Source of the DNA: GCA-2731375 sp964507245 | Lineage (GTDB): Bacteria > Pseudomonadota > Alphaproteobacteria > GCA-2731375 | NCBI GenBank assembly: GCA_964507245.1 | Contig: CAZDQC010000015.1 | Span: 1 to 45,473 of the forward strand | Reading direction: 5' to 3' | Length of the DNA: 45,473 nucleotides | Part shown: piece after piece, positions 8,247-16,228 of the stretch | Layout of the letters: each line of letters starts with the position of its first letter | Numbering within the stretch: the first letter of the stretch is position 1 | Made by a program: the position numbers and the translations under genes | The notes under the pieces: model-generated | Database searches by the model: none | Seen by the model: only the letters and a program-made list of their open reading frames with translations | Told to the model about the DNA's origin: nothing

Positions 8247-9392
8247 CTAGTTGGATTTACTACCGAATAGCAGATGTTCCAGCACCGCACTTAAGCGACC
8301 AACGAACCCCTTGCGGGCCACGTCCGCTCCAGCGATCAAGGGTCGCTCAATTGCAACTATATCCGGCGCTTCGATGCGCAAGGTAGCGATTTGTTGGCCA
8401 TTAACAATGGGGGCTGGCAACGGGCCTAAATAATTCACACTGACCTTCATAGTACGGCGGGACCTACGGGGTATGGTTATGGTCAGAGGATTCTCGATCA
8501 ACAATGGCACGGTACCTTCATTGCCTAGCCAGACATTGGCATCCGAGACTTTTTCGCCTGCTTTGAATAAGGTGTAATTGCCGAACGCACGAAATCCCCA
8601 GGAAAGGAGGCGTTGTGATTCCCGGCTGCGCTGATTGACGCTGTTCAGGCCATTAACTACCAAGTGCAGACGTCGCCCGTCGCGTACAGCAGAAGCGGCC
8701 AAACCGTAGCCCGCTGCCTTCGTATAGCCGGTCTTCAAGCCGTCGGCTCCGATATTCTTGTACAGCAGTGGATTGCGGTTGCCTTGACGGATTTTTGAAT
8801 AAGTGAAACTGCGTTCCGAGAAAATTTGATAAAAATTTGGAAACTTATCCACTAAAAGTCGGATTAGAATGGACAAATCCTTGGCCGTGGTAATGTGTTC
8901 AGGATGCGGCCATCCGGATGAATTGACAAAATGGCTATCCAGCAAGCCAATTCCCCGGGCGGTTTCGTTCATCTGCGCCGCAAACGAGTTTTCATCGCCA
9001 CTAATTCCTTCTGCCACCACGATACAGGCATCGTTGCCGGATTGAACAATGATGCCCCGGATCAAATCGGATATTTTGACCTGGGTGTTCACGCGGACGA
9101 ACATTTTTGACCCACCCATGCGCCAAGCCTTTTTGCTTACCGGGAAGGTGTCTTCCATGGATAGTCCTCCGGCAGTTAGGCGGGAGAACAACATATAAAG
9201 GGTCATCAGCTTGGACATGGAGGAAGGCGCCATGGATTGCTCGGCGTTTTTTTCAAACAAAACGGTTCCCGTGGTGTGATCGATCAAGATTGCCTGCTTT
9301 GCAGGCGTTTTGATCCGTGTTTGCGTGAGGGCCTCACCATGCGACAGCGCCGCCACAATCAATACCAAATGTCCTAGAACTTTCAGTTTCAC
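8247..9392 (-). CDS. D-alanyl-D-alanine carboxypeptidase (DacA/PBP5-like)
   Basis: Periplasmic serine DD-carboxypeptidase that trims the terminal D-Ala of peptidoglycan stem peptides. A signal peptide covers roughly residues 1-24. The three penicillin-binding motifs are intact: SxxK as SMSK with the nucleophile at Ser58, SGN at residues 118-120, and KTG at residues 220-222. A C-terminal PBP5-type beta domain follows (PLLIENPLTITIPRRSRR). It then ends in a short amphipathic or hydrophobic tail (LSAVLEHLLFG) that probably acts as the membrane anchor. First gene of the dac-holB-metG-tatD group. Which paralogue (DacA, DacC or DacD) cannot be told from sequence alone. Confidence 0.94.
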   Translation of the reverse strand: MKLKVLGHLVLIVAALSHGEALTQTRIKTPAKQAILIDHTTGTVLFEKNAEQSMAPSSMSKLMTLYMLFSRLTAGGLSMEDTFPVSKKAWRMGGSKMFVRVNTQVKISDLIRGIIVQSGNDACIVVAEGISGDENSFAAQMNETARGIGLLDSHFVNSSGWPHPEHITTAKDLSILIRLLVDKFPNFYQIFSERSFTYSKIRQGNRNPLLYKNIGADGLKTGYTKAAGYGLAASAVRDGRRLHLVVNGLNSVNQRSRESQRLLSWGFRAFGNYTLFKAGEKVSDANVWLGNEGTVPLLIENPLTITIPRRSRRTMKVSVNYLGPLPAPIVNGQQIATLRIEAPDIVAIERPLIAGADVARKGFVGRLSAVLEHLLFGSKSN

Positions 9393-9492
9393 ACCAATTC
9401 CCCGTCTAGTCTCCCAAATACTAGTAATTCTAGCTGCAAAATATAATGAATTTGTGGCGATGGTAGAGACAACCTACCAACCTTTTTGCGGT

Positions 9493-11004
9493 TTACTGTT
9501 TTTTAGCTGCAAATTTCGCTCGCAAGGTGAATTTTTCCACTTTACCCATGGTATTGCGGGGCAAGGTCTCCAGGAAGATCACGCCGCGCGGATGTTTGAA
9601 CCGGGCAAGACGTCCCTCGAATAACTCCAGGATATCGGCGCTTTGGATATAGCTACCCGGCCGGCGTACTACGCAGGCTACGGGAATTTCACCCCAGCGT
9701 TCGTCGGGACGGCCGATCACCGCAGCTTCCAACAGGTCTGTGCAATCAGCCAGAATATTTTCCAGTTCCGCCGGATAGATATTCTCGCCGCCCGAAATCA
9801 CCACGTCCTTCTTGCGCTCATCTACGTAATAGTAGCCATCCTCATCCTGGTGACCGATGTCGCCGGTATGGAACCAGCCGTCCGTATAAGCTTCGCGGGT
9901 GCCCTCTCCATTGCGCCAATATGCCTGAAACAGGTTTTTGCCCAATAAGACTATCTCTCCTGCCTCGCCCTGTGCGACGGGTATGCCATAATCGTCAACA
10001 ATACGTGCCCTGGTATGCAGTGCTGGTTTGCCGCAGGATCCAATCTTCCGTTCTACATCTTCCAGAGGCAGACAAATGGCTACCGGGGCGCTTTCCGTCA
10101 GTCCGTAAATCTGTGTGGCCGGGACACCACGAATCAAAAAGGCACGCAAGGCAGCTTCCGGTACTGCCGACGAGCCAATCCCGACGAGACGTAGGGATGA
10201 AAGATCCGTCGTCTCCCAGTTGGGATGGGAGATCAGTCCCAAGGTCATCGCAGGCACAGTGAGGAATATAGTGGGTTTTCGTTCGGAGATTGCGGTCAGC
10301 GTTTTTGCCGGATCGAATCGCGCCTGAATGGTCGTGGTTGCACCGGCGTAGATCGAAGGGGTCGTGTGGATGTTCATGCCTCCTACATGAAACATGGGTA
10401 GAACTGTCAAGCCATGGTCATTGCGGGTGATGTCGTGTGCAGCAATGGCATTTGCCGCATTATGGAACAGGGCGTCTTGGGTCAGTAGGGTACCTTTGGG
10501 TCGGCCCGTGGTGCCGGATGTGTATACGATGGTTACGGGATCGTCCAAGGTTCCGCCACCGGCATCCGCTCCAGCCGCGGTTAGGAGATCCTCATATGAA
10601 TGCCATTGGTCTCCGCCGCCGTAGAGAATTATTGCAAGGTCCGGTACTTCGTCTCGAATGCTGTTCAAGTGATCCACAAAGTCAGGCTCCGCCAGTAACG
10701 CCTTCGATTCGCAATTTTGCAATATCCATGCATGTTCAGGTGGCGCCAATCGCCAATTCAAGGGGACAAGCATGGCTCCGAGTCGGGCGCAGGCGAACAA
10801 AAGTTCTAGTAACTCGGGGCTGTTGTAGCCCAGGTGCGCTACGCGGTCCCCCTTGCCTACGTTTAACTGGCCAGACAACATAGCCGCCAGGCGGCTGACC
10901 CGAATCTCCATTTCGCCATAAGAAATATCCTGACCTTCGAAATGCACCGCAATTCGATCACTGTCCCAATCAGCCCAATGGTTGATCCAATGGGAAATAT
11001 CCAT
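9493..11004 (-). CDS. AMP-dependent acyl-CoA synthetase/ligase
   Basis: ANL-superfamily enzyme that activates a carboxylic acid as its adenylate and transfers it to CoA. Core motifs are in order: A3 P-loop YTSGTTGRPKG near residue 160, A5 YGLTES, A7 WFHTGD, A8 region RKKDVVISGGENIYPAELE, and A10 PRNTMGKVEK with the catalytic lysine. The 503-residue length fits medium-chain, long-chain or aryl-CoA ligases. The substrate cannot be read from the sequence. It is the last gene of a four-gene operon, 6 bases after the dehydrogenase-like gene, so its substrate is probably an acid produced by the upstream NicX-like and hydrolase steps. Confidence 0.9.
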   Translation of the reverse strand: MDISHWINHWADWDSDRIAVHFEGQDISYGEMEIRVSRLAAMLSGQLNVGKGDRVAHLGYNSPELLELLFACARLGAMLVPLNWRLAPPEHAWILQNCESKALLAEPDFVDHLNSIRDEVPDLAIILYGGGDQWHSYEDLLTAAGADAGGGTLDDPVTIVYTSGTTGRPKGTLLTQDALFHNAANAIAAHDITRNDHGLTVLPMFHVGGMNIHTTPSIYAGATTTIQARFDPAKTLTAISERKPTIFLTVPAMTLGLISHPNWETTDLSSLRLVGIGSSAVPEAALRAFLIRGVPATQIYGLTESAPVAICLPLEDVERKIGSCGKPALHTRARIVDDYGIPVAQGEAGEIVLLGKNLFQAYWRNGEGTREAYTDGWFHTGDIGHQDEDGYYYVDERKKDVVISGGENIYPAELENILADCTDLLEAAVIGRPDERWGEIPVACVVRRPGSYIQSADILELFEGRLARFKHPRGVIFLETLPRNTMGKVEKFTLRAKFAAKKQ

Positions 11005-11010
11005 CGCGTC

Positions 11011-12231
11011 CTATAATTCCTTCTGGTGGTCGCTGGGATCGAATAGGCTTTCCCGGCCAAGGCGCTCCATGCAAATCTCAGGCGTCCAAGGCAACATGAG
11101 AGAGCCGCACCGACTGTCGCGGTAAAGCTGTTCCAGCCGCAGGTTACGGAAAATGGCACGGCCGCCACAAGTGCGCAAGGCTAGGCGGCAGATATCGTTC
11201 GCGAATTCCATGACGGTATATTGCGCCGCATAGGCGCGAAGGCGTTCGTCCTTGCAAGGGTTTATGGCCGCCTCACCAACGGCGCGTTCGAACAGGGCGC
11301 GGGCTTGCTCCAACTTAATACGCATTTCGGCCACCGCCATCTGCTTCGCGGCGCTATGCCGGGCGCTGCCTGCTGGTGGCCCACCGTCCACCTCGCCGCG
11401 CAGATATTCGCAAGTAAAATCGAAGGCTGCTTGAGCGATGCCCATATAGGTTGGGCACAGGCTCATAAACATGTGGGGCCAATTCAGCGCGGCTTGGTAG
11501 TACTTGCCGCGAGGCATAAGTTGATGATCATTGGGCACGAACACATCCGTTAATTCCAGGTTATTAGAGGATGTTGCCCGCATGCCCAGGACATCCCAGT
11601 CACCGCTTATCTTGAAACCATCCGCCATTCCATCGATGGCCAGATATATGGTGTCGCGCGCATCCGCTTCGCCTATGTCCTTTGCCTCGGTGCACAACAC
11701 GCCGTAATAGTTTGCTGCCCCAGCTAGAGATGCGAAGTGCTTACGGCCATTGACCCGCCAGCCGCCCCTTACCTTTTTGGCGGTGGTTCCGAATGGAGCC
11801 TTTCCCGCCGCTGCCGCGCTGTTGGGTTCGGAGAACGGCTGGGCAAAAATGGCACCGTCGTTGATTACTTTTTTGTAGATGCCGGCGCGGCGCTTCTCAT
11901 GTTTGTAGCGCTGCGTGGGCGTCATCTTCAGATCATCAGCCATCTGGCTAGTCCACAACATGGTGGCGCAATGCATATTGAAAGTCAGAGCCGTAGCGCC
12001 GCACCAGCGGCCAAGTTCCGCTGAGATCTCCATGTAACGAGCATAGTCGACACCCAGGCCGCCGTAGCGCTCTGGAATAACTAGGCCGAGGAATCCTGCC
12101 TCGCGCAGGTCATCATAGTTTTCCGCAGGGAAACGGCCTTCTCGGTCGTAGGTGGCGCTGCGGGGCAAAAATTTCTCCTGGCCCAGTTGACGCGCCGTGG
12201 CTACAAGTTGCTCCTGGGTAGCCACAATCAA
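11011..12231 (-). CDS. Acyl-CoA-dehydrogenase-like flavoprotein lacking the usual catalytic Glu
   Basis: Acyl-CoA dehydrogenase fold (about 406 residues). It has an N-terminal helical domain, a middle beta domain (IFAQPFSEPNSAAAAG, WDVLGMRATSSNNLELTDVFVP) and a C-terminal helical domain with LRTCGGRAIF and LEQLYRDSRCG. By homology it should bind FAD and oxidise an acyl-CoA, but the segment matching the IYEGT catalytic-base motif of MCAD-type enzymes reads MLPWT, with no Glu. The alternative Glu position of IVD/LCAD-type enzymes (LERLVLAGGP) also appears empty (NWPHMFMSLCP). It may therefore be a group-D flavin monooxygenase-like or otherwise specialised member. The start overlaps the hydrolase stop by 4 bases. 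Confidence 0.8.
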   Translation of the reverse strand: MIVATQEQLVATARQLGQEKFLPRSATYDREGRFPAENYDDLREAGFLGLVIPERYGGLGVDYARYMEISAELGRWCGATALTFNMHCATMLWTSQMADDLKMTPTQRYKHEKRRAGIYKKVINDGAIFAQPFSEPNSAAAAGKAPFGTTAKKVRGGWRVNGRKHFASLAGAANYYGVLCTEAKDIGEADARDTIYLAIDGMADGFKISGDWDVLGMRATSSNNLELTDVFVPNDHQLMPRGKYYQAALNWPHMFMSLCPTYMGIAQAAFDFTCEYLRGEVDGGPPAGSARHSAAKQMAVAEMRIKLEQARALFERAVGEAAINPCKDERLRAYAAQYTVMEFANDICRLALRTCGGRAIFRNLRLEQLYRDSRCGSLMLPWTPEICMERLGRESLFDPSDHQKEL

Positions 12232-13001
12232 GCTACCTCGCCCAGAAATTCTCGAATGACGCTGTTAAAGGCATCCGGATCTTCCAGATTGGCCAAATGG
12301 CCTACACCCATCAGGCAATGATACCGGCAATCAAGAATATAACCGGCCATCTTCTTCATCATCGACGCGGGAGCTGCCTCGTCGAGCTCACCGGCCAAGG
12401 CTAAGGTGGGGCAAGATATATCGCCTAACGCTTTCCGCTGATTGAATTTCACCAGACAATGCAGGGCGGTTCGATATGTTTCCGCTGATAGGGCCGACAT
12501 GGAAGACATGGCCGATTCTATCGCCTTCTGTGGCGGGTTTGCGGACATCATGCCAGGCACCAATTCGCCGGCGAAATCTCTGGGACTAAGGCCTCGATCC
12601 AAAGGTGCAAGGCGTTGGCCTAAGAACCATTCTTGAAAGTCGCCGCCTGGTTTACCAAAGGAGGGTGATGTTCCGGATAGCACTACGGCGCTAACGCGAT
12701 CAGGATAATGCACTATGAATTCCTGGGCCACCATGCCACCCATAGAATGTCCGACAAGGGCCGCAGTAGGCGCCTTTAGATGATCCAAAAGGCGGGCAAC
12801 TGCATGGGCCAGGTTTTCGAAGCTCATTTCATCCAATGGCGCGCTTTCGCCATAACCCGGCATGTCCCAAGCGGTTGCTCGCCAACCGTCGGCGAAAGCG
12901 GGAAGCTGCCAACCGAAGGAATGGCGGTTACCGCCGATGCCGTGCAAAAATAGCAGGACAGGACCAACTCCCTGACTAACGAAACTGGGAATGTCGTTCA
13001 T
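12228..13001 (-). CDS. Alpha/beta-fold hydrolase (3-oxoadipate enol-lactonase / deformylase-like)
   Basis: The 257-residue alpha/beta hydrolase has the nucleophile elbow GHSMGG, an oxyanion-hole motif LFLHGIGGNRHSFGWQ, an acid residue in LALAGELDEAAP and the catalytic His in GVGHLANLE. It most resembles PcaD-like lactonases. It lies directly downstream of a NicX-like dioxygenase, with start and stop overlapping by 4 bases. In the known aerobic nicotinate pathway, an alpha/beta hydrolase (NicD) deformylates the NicX product N-formylmaleamate, so a deformylase or related C-N hydrolase role is plausible. It is not close enough to NicD by eye to name it so. Confidence 0.82.
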   Translation of the reverse strand: MNDIPSFVSQGVGPVLLFLHGIGGNRHSFGWQLPAFADGWRATAWDMPGYGESAPLDEMSFENLAHAVARLLDHLKAPTAALVGHSMGGMVAQEFIVHYPDRVSAVVLSGTSPSFGKPGGDFQEWFLGQRLAPLDRGLSPRDFAGELVPGMMSANPPQKAIESAMSSMSALSAETYRTALHCLVKFNQRKALGDISCPTLALAGELDEAAPASMMKKMAGYILDCRYHCLMGVGHLANLEDPDAFNSVIREFLGEVA

Positions 13002-14083
13002 ACTAATTCTCCTTGTAGCACGCCATTCTTGACCACGGCCTGGTTATCCAACTCAACCGTGCAATTCCGGATGGGCAGGTCAAAATGACCCAGGGTCTGT
13101 CTGCCGGCAACCTCATTGGCGCCGGTTGAGTAGACCACATTGCCTGCGAAGGCACGTAGTTCGGTGCCGTTAAAATCCTTGCGATCATACATGGTCATGG
13201 CATCCCAGCGGGCTCCCTGGTTCATGCCCCAACCAACGTGAGAGGTGGCATAGGCATTCCGGTCGTTCCAGGCCGAATAGTAACTGCGCATCAGGTCAGC
13301 ATCCACACCATCACCTTCAATGGCAGTGACGTAGTCATCCACTATCTTCAGACAGATTGGTGTTTCAAGATATCGCTTGAAGGTCAGGTTCACGTCGCCT
13401 CTATCTAGCACTAGAGTGCCATTAACTTTTCCTGATGCTGGAAAACACAAACACAAGCCACCCGGCCAATGAGACATAATTCCGGGTCGTGTCACCCAGC
13501 CCCAGCCTCCGCCGGCGATGGCGCCTTCAAGGTTCACGGATAGGTTGCTTCCCGCGCGCGAGGTAATTTTCATCGTTTTGGCGTCACGTAGCATCTTCAT
13601 GCCCAGCTTTACCTTTTGCTCCAGGGCATCATTGGGAGCGAGGCGTTCCAAGGCCTCAGGGTGCTCGTTAGAGATCATTAAAACGCGGGCGCCGCCCTTT
13701 AAAATTTCGGGAAGTTCCGGGGCATGCAACATCCCTTCGACTGTACAATCCACTACCATGGTGGTATTCGCCAGGGCACTTACAACGGGCCGGATATTTT
13801 GGATTACGTCTGTGGCGCCAGTCGATCGCACCGGGACCGGTGCGGCTTGAGTAGGCGTGGGGATGACAATATGAAACGGTAGTGCGCCAAGTTGATGCAA
13901 GGCCAGTTCAGCAAGCTGTACATTGATAGCGCGGGATTGGCTTTCCGAGAGGATTGCCACTGCTTCCCCTTTATCTACTTTGCACTTGGTGAAGACCCGA
14001 ACAAAGCAGTCGATCCACTTGCCCTCGATACGTTCCTGTAACATGGCTACCTCGCATTTTTTGCTGGCCGATGTTAATGCCAT
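12998..14083 (-). CDS. NicX-like 2,5-dihydroxypyridine 5,6-dioxygenase family protein
   Basis: 361 residues, close to the length of Pseudomonas NicX, and clearly of that family (distantly related to M29 aminopeptidases). Shared segments include GTLVLDRGDVNLTFKRYL, SHVGWGMNQGARWDAM, LRAFAGNVVYSTG and GHFDLPIRNCTVELDNQAVV. The Fe(II) ligands described for NicX (His, His, Asp) align with His282, His333 and Asp335. NicX opens the ring of 2,5-dihydroxypyridine to N-formylmaleamate. The substrate here is inferred to be that or a related hydroxylated N-heterocycle. The start at 14083 avoids running into the divergent deacetylase gene; an alternative ATG is at 14044. First gene of the 14083-9493 operon. 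Confidence 0.85.
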   Translation of the reverse strand: MALTSASKKCEVAMLQERIEGKWIDCFVRVFTKCKVDKGEAVAILSESQSRAINVQLAELALHQLGALPFHIVIPTPTQAAPVPVRSTGATDVIQNIRPVVSALANTTMVVDCTVEGMLHAPELPEILKGGARVLMISNEHPEALERLAPNDALEQKVKLGMKMLRDAKTMKITSRAGSNLSVNLEGAIAGGGWGWVTRPGIMSHWPGGLCLCFPASGKVNGTLVLDRGDVNLTFKRYLETPICLKIVDDYVTAIEGDGVDADLMRSYYSAWNDRNAYATSHVGWGMNQGARWDAMTMYDRKDFNGTELRAFAGNVVYSTGANEVAGRQTLGHFDLPIRNCTVELDNQAVVKNGVLQGELV

Positions 14084-14109
14084 ACTGGTCCGCTGATGAA
14101 GGATAATCC

Positions 14110-15033
14110 ATGACAATTTTGTTTGAACACGAATCCTGCCTTCGACACGATATGGGTGAAAGTCATCCGGAACGCCCTGACCGCTTGCGCGCCATTCAAT
14201 TGGCGTTAGCCGGACCGGAATTTGTCGATCTGAAGCGCCGTTCAGCGCCTTTGGCAACCCCTCAACAGATTGCCTTGGTCCATCCGCAATCCTACATCAA
14301 TCACGTTTTTGACATGGCGCCGAAACAGGGGCGCGTCCAGCTCGATCCAGACACCGCTATGAACTCGGCTTCATTGGAGGCGGCCCGGAGGGCTGCTGGG
14401 GCGGTCTGCGCGGCGGTGGATGCGGTCATGGCGGGTGAGACCAAGAATGCCTTCTGCGCCGTGCGACCCCCGGGACACCACGCCGAACCGGAGCGCTCCA
14501 TGGGCTTTTGTATTTTCAGTTCTGTTGCCATCGCGGCCCGCCACGCGGTGTCCGCCCATGGCCTGAAGAGGGTGGCGGTGGTTGACTTCGATGTTCATCA
14601 CGGGAACGGTACCCAAGCAGCGTTTTGGAATGATACCAACTTGTTTTTTGGCTCCACCCATCAGATGCCTCTGTATCCAGGTACCGGTGCGGTGTCGGAA
14701 ATCGGGGTGGGGAATATTCACAATTTTCCCCTGCCCCCTGGTGCGGCAGGAATAGCGTTCCGTGATGCAATGGGAGACGGTTTGCTTCCAGCCTTAACTG
14801 CCTTCAAACCCGAATTATTGTTGATTTCGGCTGGTTTCGATGCCCATGTCGATGACCCGTTGGCACAATTGTGTTTTGAGACGGAGGACTATGCTTGGGT
14901 GACGGAAATTCTAATAATGGTTGCGGCCGATCACTGCCAGGGCCGGCTAGTATCGTCACTGGAAGGAGGTTATGATCTCGCCGCATTGGCGGCGTCCGTA
15001 GCAGCGCATGTCAAGGCGTTGATGGCAGCTTAA
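14110..15033 (+). CDS. Histone-deacetylase-family deacetylase (AcuC/HDAC class II-like)
   Basis: Zinc-dependent deacetylase of the arginase/HDAC fold. The 307-residue protein shows GESHPERPDRL near the N-terminus and AVRPPGHHAEP with the catalytic His pair. Zinc-binding Asp and His lie in VVDFDVHHGNGTQ and the second zinc Asp in SAGFDAHVDDPL. The terminal LEGGYDL carries the transition-state tyrosine. The bacterial substrates of such proteins are usually unknown (acetylated amines, amides or protein lysines). A good ribosome site (AAGGATAA) precedes the ATG. It leads the xseB-ispA-dxs cluster, a conserved position in related genomes. Confidence 0.92.
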   Translation: MTILFEHESCLRHDMGESHPERPDRLRAIQLALAGPEFVDLKRRSAPLATPQQIALVHPQSYINHVFDMAPKQGRVQLDPDTAMNSASLEAARRAAGAVCAAVDAVMAGETKNAFCAVRPPGHHAEPERSMGFCIFSSVAIAARHAVSAHGLKRVAVVDFDVHHGNGTQAAFWNDTNLFFGSTHQMPLYPGTGAVSEIGVGNIHNFPLPPGAAGIAFRDAMGDGLLPALTAFKPELLLISAGFDAHVDDPLAQLCFETEDYAWVTEILIMVAADHCQGRLVSSLEGGYDLAALAASVAAHVKALMAA

Positions 15034-15045
15034 AGGAAGGAAGTA

Positions 15046-15309
15046 ATGGCAAAAAAAGGAAAAGAAGATATTCCTGAGGACATTGCCGCCATGAATTTCG
15101 AAGTTGCCTTGGCGGAACTTGAAGGCATCGTACAGGATTTGGAAGGCGGGCAAGTGGATTTAGATGCCTCTATCGCGTTGTACAGCCGAGGTGCTCTGCT
15201 AAAGCGACATTGCGAAGCGAAGTTGAACGCTGCAAGTGAGCAAGTGGAAAAGATTGTAGCTGACGGTGCGGGCAATGCCCAGTCTGCCGAACCGGCCAAT
15301 ATTCAATAA
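15046..15309 (+). CDS. xseB: Exodeoxyribonuclease VII small subunit
   Basis: Small helical subunit of ExoVII, which degrades single-stranded DNA together with the XseA subunit (not in this window). The 87-residue protein has the XseB signature: FEVALAELEGIVQDLEGGQ, then LDASIALYSRGALLKRHCEAKL. It begins 12 bases after the deacetylase gene with the GGAAGG-type ribosome site AAAGGAAGGAAGTA, and precedes ispA by 8 bases. The xseB-ispA-dxs order is one of the most conserved in proteobacteria. Confidence 0.95.
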   Translation: MAKKGKEDIPEDIAAMNFEVALAELEGIVQDLEGGQVDLDASIALYSRGALLKRHCEAKLNAASEQVEKIVADGAGNAQSAEPANIQ

Positions 15310-15317
15310 ATTGCATC

Positions 15318-16205
15318 ATGACGAATTTTTCAGCGCTGCTGGCCAAGGCAGCTAAGGCTGTCGACAAGGAAATGGATGATCAGTTGCCTAGCGGACAGGA
15401 ACTGGAGCATCGGCTATTTGACGCCATGCGCTACGCCACTCTCGGTGGGGGCAAGCGTCTGCGTCCGTTCATGGTTATTGCAGGGGGTGAGATCTTTGAT
15501 CTGAAGATGGTAGAATGCTTGCGCGTGAGCGCTGCGGTGGAATTTGTGCATGCATATAGCCTGGTACATGATGATTTGCCCTGCATGGATGATGACGATC
15601 TGCGCCGTGGCAGGCCTACAGTCCATGTCGAATTCGACGAAGCTACTGCCATATTGACGGGAGATGCGTTGCTGACATTGGCCTTTGAAATTTTGGCCGA
15701 CCGCAGGACTTCGCCGGACCCGGAAGTTCGCATGGAACTCGTAGCTGGTCTTGCCCGGGCGGCAGGTGGGCACGGCATGGTTGGCGGTCAAATGCTAGAT
15801 CTTTGGGCAGAAGGCAATTCCCTCGATGCCTCTGGCGCCGCACGCATGCAACGGCTAAAAACTGGGGAATTGATTGCCTTCGCCGGCGAGGCGGGGGGCA
15901 TATTGGCCCGCGCCCGGCCACAGCAGCGCAAGGCCCTGCGTATGTTCGCCCATGACCTGGGTCTGGCTTTTCAAATCACCGATGACTTGCTGGATGAGGA
16001 GGGTAGTGCGGAGGAGATGGGCAAGGCTACCCGGAAAGATGCTGCTGCCCAGAAAGCTACGGCCGTTGCCATTTTGGGTATTGACGGAGCCCGCGACAGG
16101 GCTAATTATTTGTCGAAGCAAGCCGCTGCTCATTTAGATCATTTCGGAAAAAAAGCTAATACTTTGCGGGACTTGTGCGAATTCGTTATAAACCGGACTA
16201 ACTAA
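15318..16205 (+). CDS. ispA: Farnesyl diphosphate synthase (polyprenyl synthetase)
   Basis: Cytoplasmic chain-elongating prenyltransferase that condenses IPP with DMAPP and GPP, feeding ubiquinone, undecaprenyl phosphate and other isoprenoids. The first aspartate-rich motif is at residues 85-92 (DDLPCMDD, followed by DDLRRGRP), and the second is QITDDLLDEEG near residue 215. GGGKRLRP binds the pyrophosphate. The 295-residue length is normal. It sits between xseB and dxs, so isoprenoid precursor supply and elongation are co-transcribed. Confidence 0.95.
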   Translation: MTNFSALLAKAAKAVDKEMDDQLPSGQELEHRLFDAMRYATLGGGKRLRPFMVIAGGEIFDLKMVECLRVSAAVEFVHAYSLVHDDLPCMDDDDLRRGRPTVHVEFDEATAILTGDALLTLAFEILADRRTSPDPEVRMELVAGLARAAGGHGMVGGQMLDLWAEGNSLDASGAARMQRLKTGELIAFAGEAGGILARARPQQRKALRMFAHDLGLAFQITDDLLDEEGSAEEMGKATRKDAAAQKATAVAILGIDGARDRANYLSKQAAAHLDHFGKKANTLRDLCEFVINRTN

Positions 16206-16228
16206 TTTCAAGAATGGCGGAGTAAGAC

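Noticed and set aside
9893..10883. Several 70-150 codon plus-strand frames opposite the acyl-CoA ligase
   Set aside because: All are complementary shadows of the ligase, whose A3-A10 motifs are continuous on the minus strand.
14084..14257. Longer N-terminus for the NicX-like protein
   Set aside because: It would overlap the divergent deacetylase coding region by about 150 bases and shows no resemblance to NicX N-termini.
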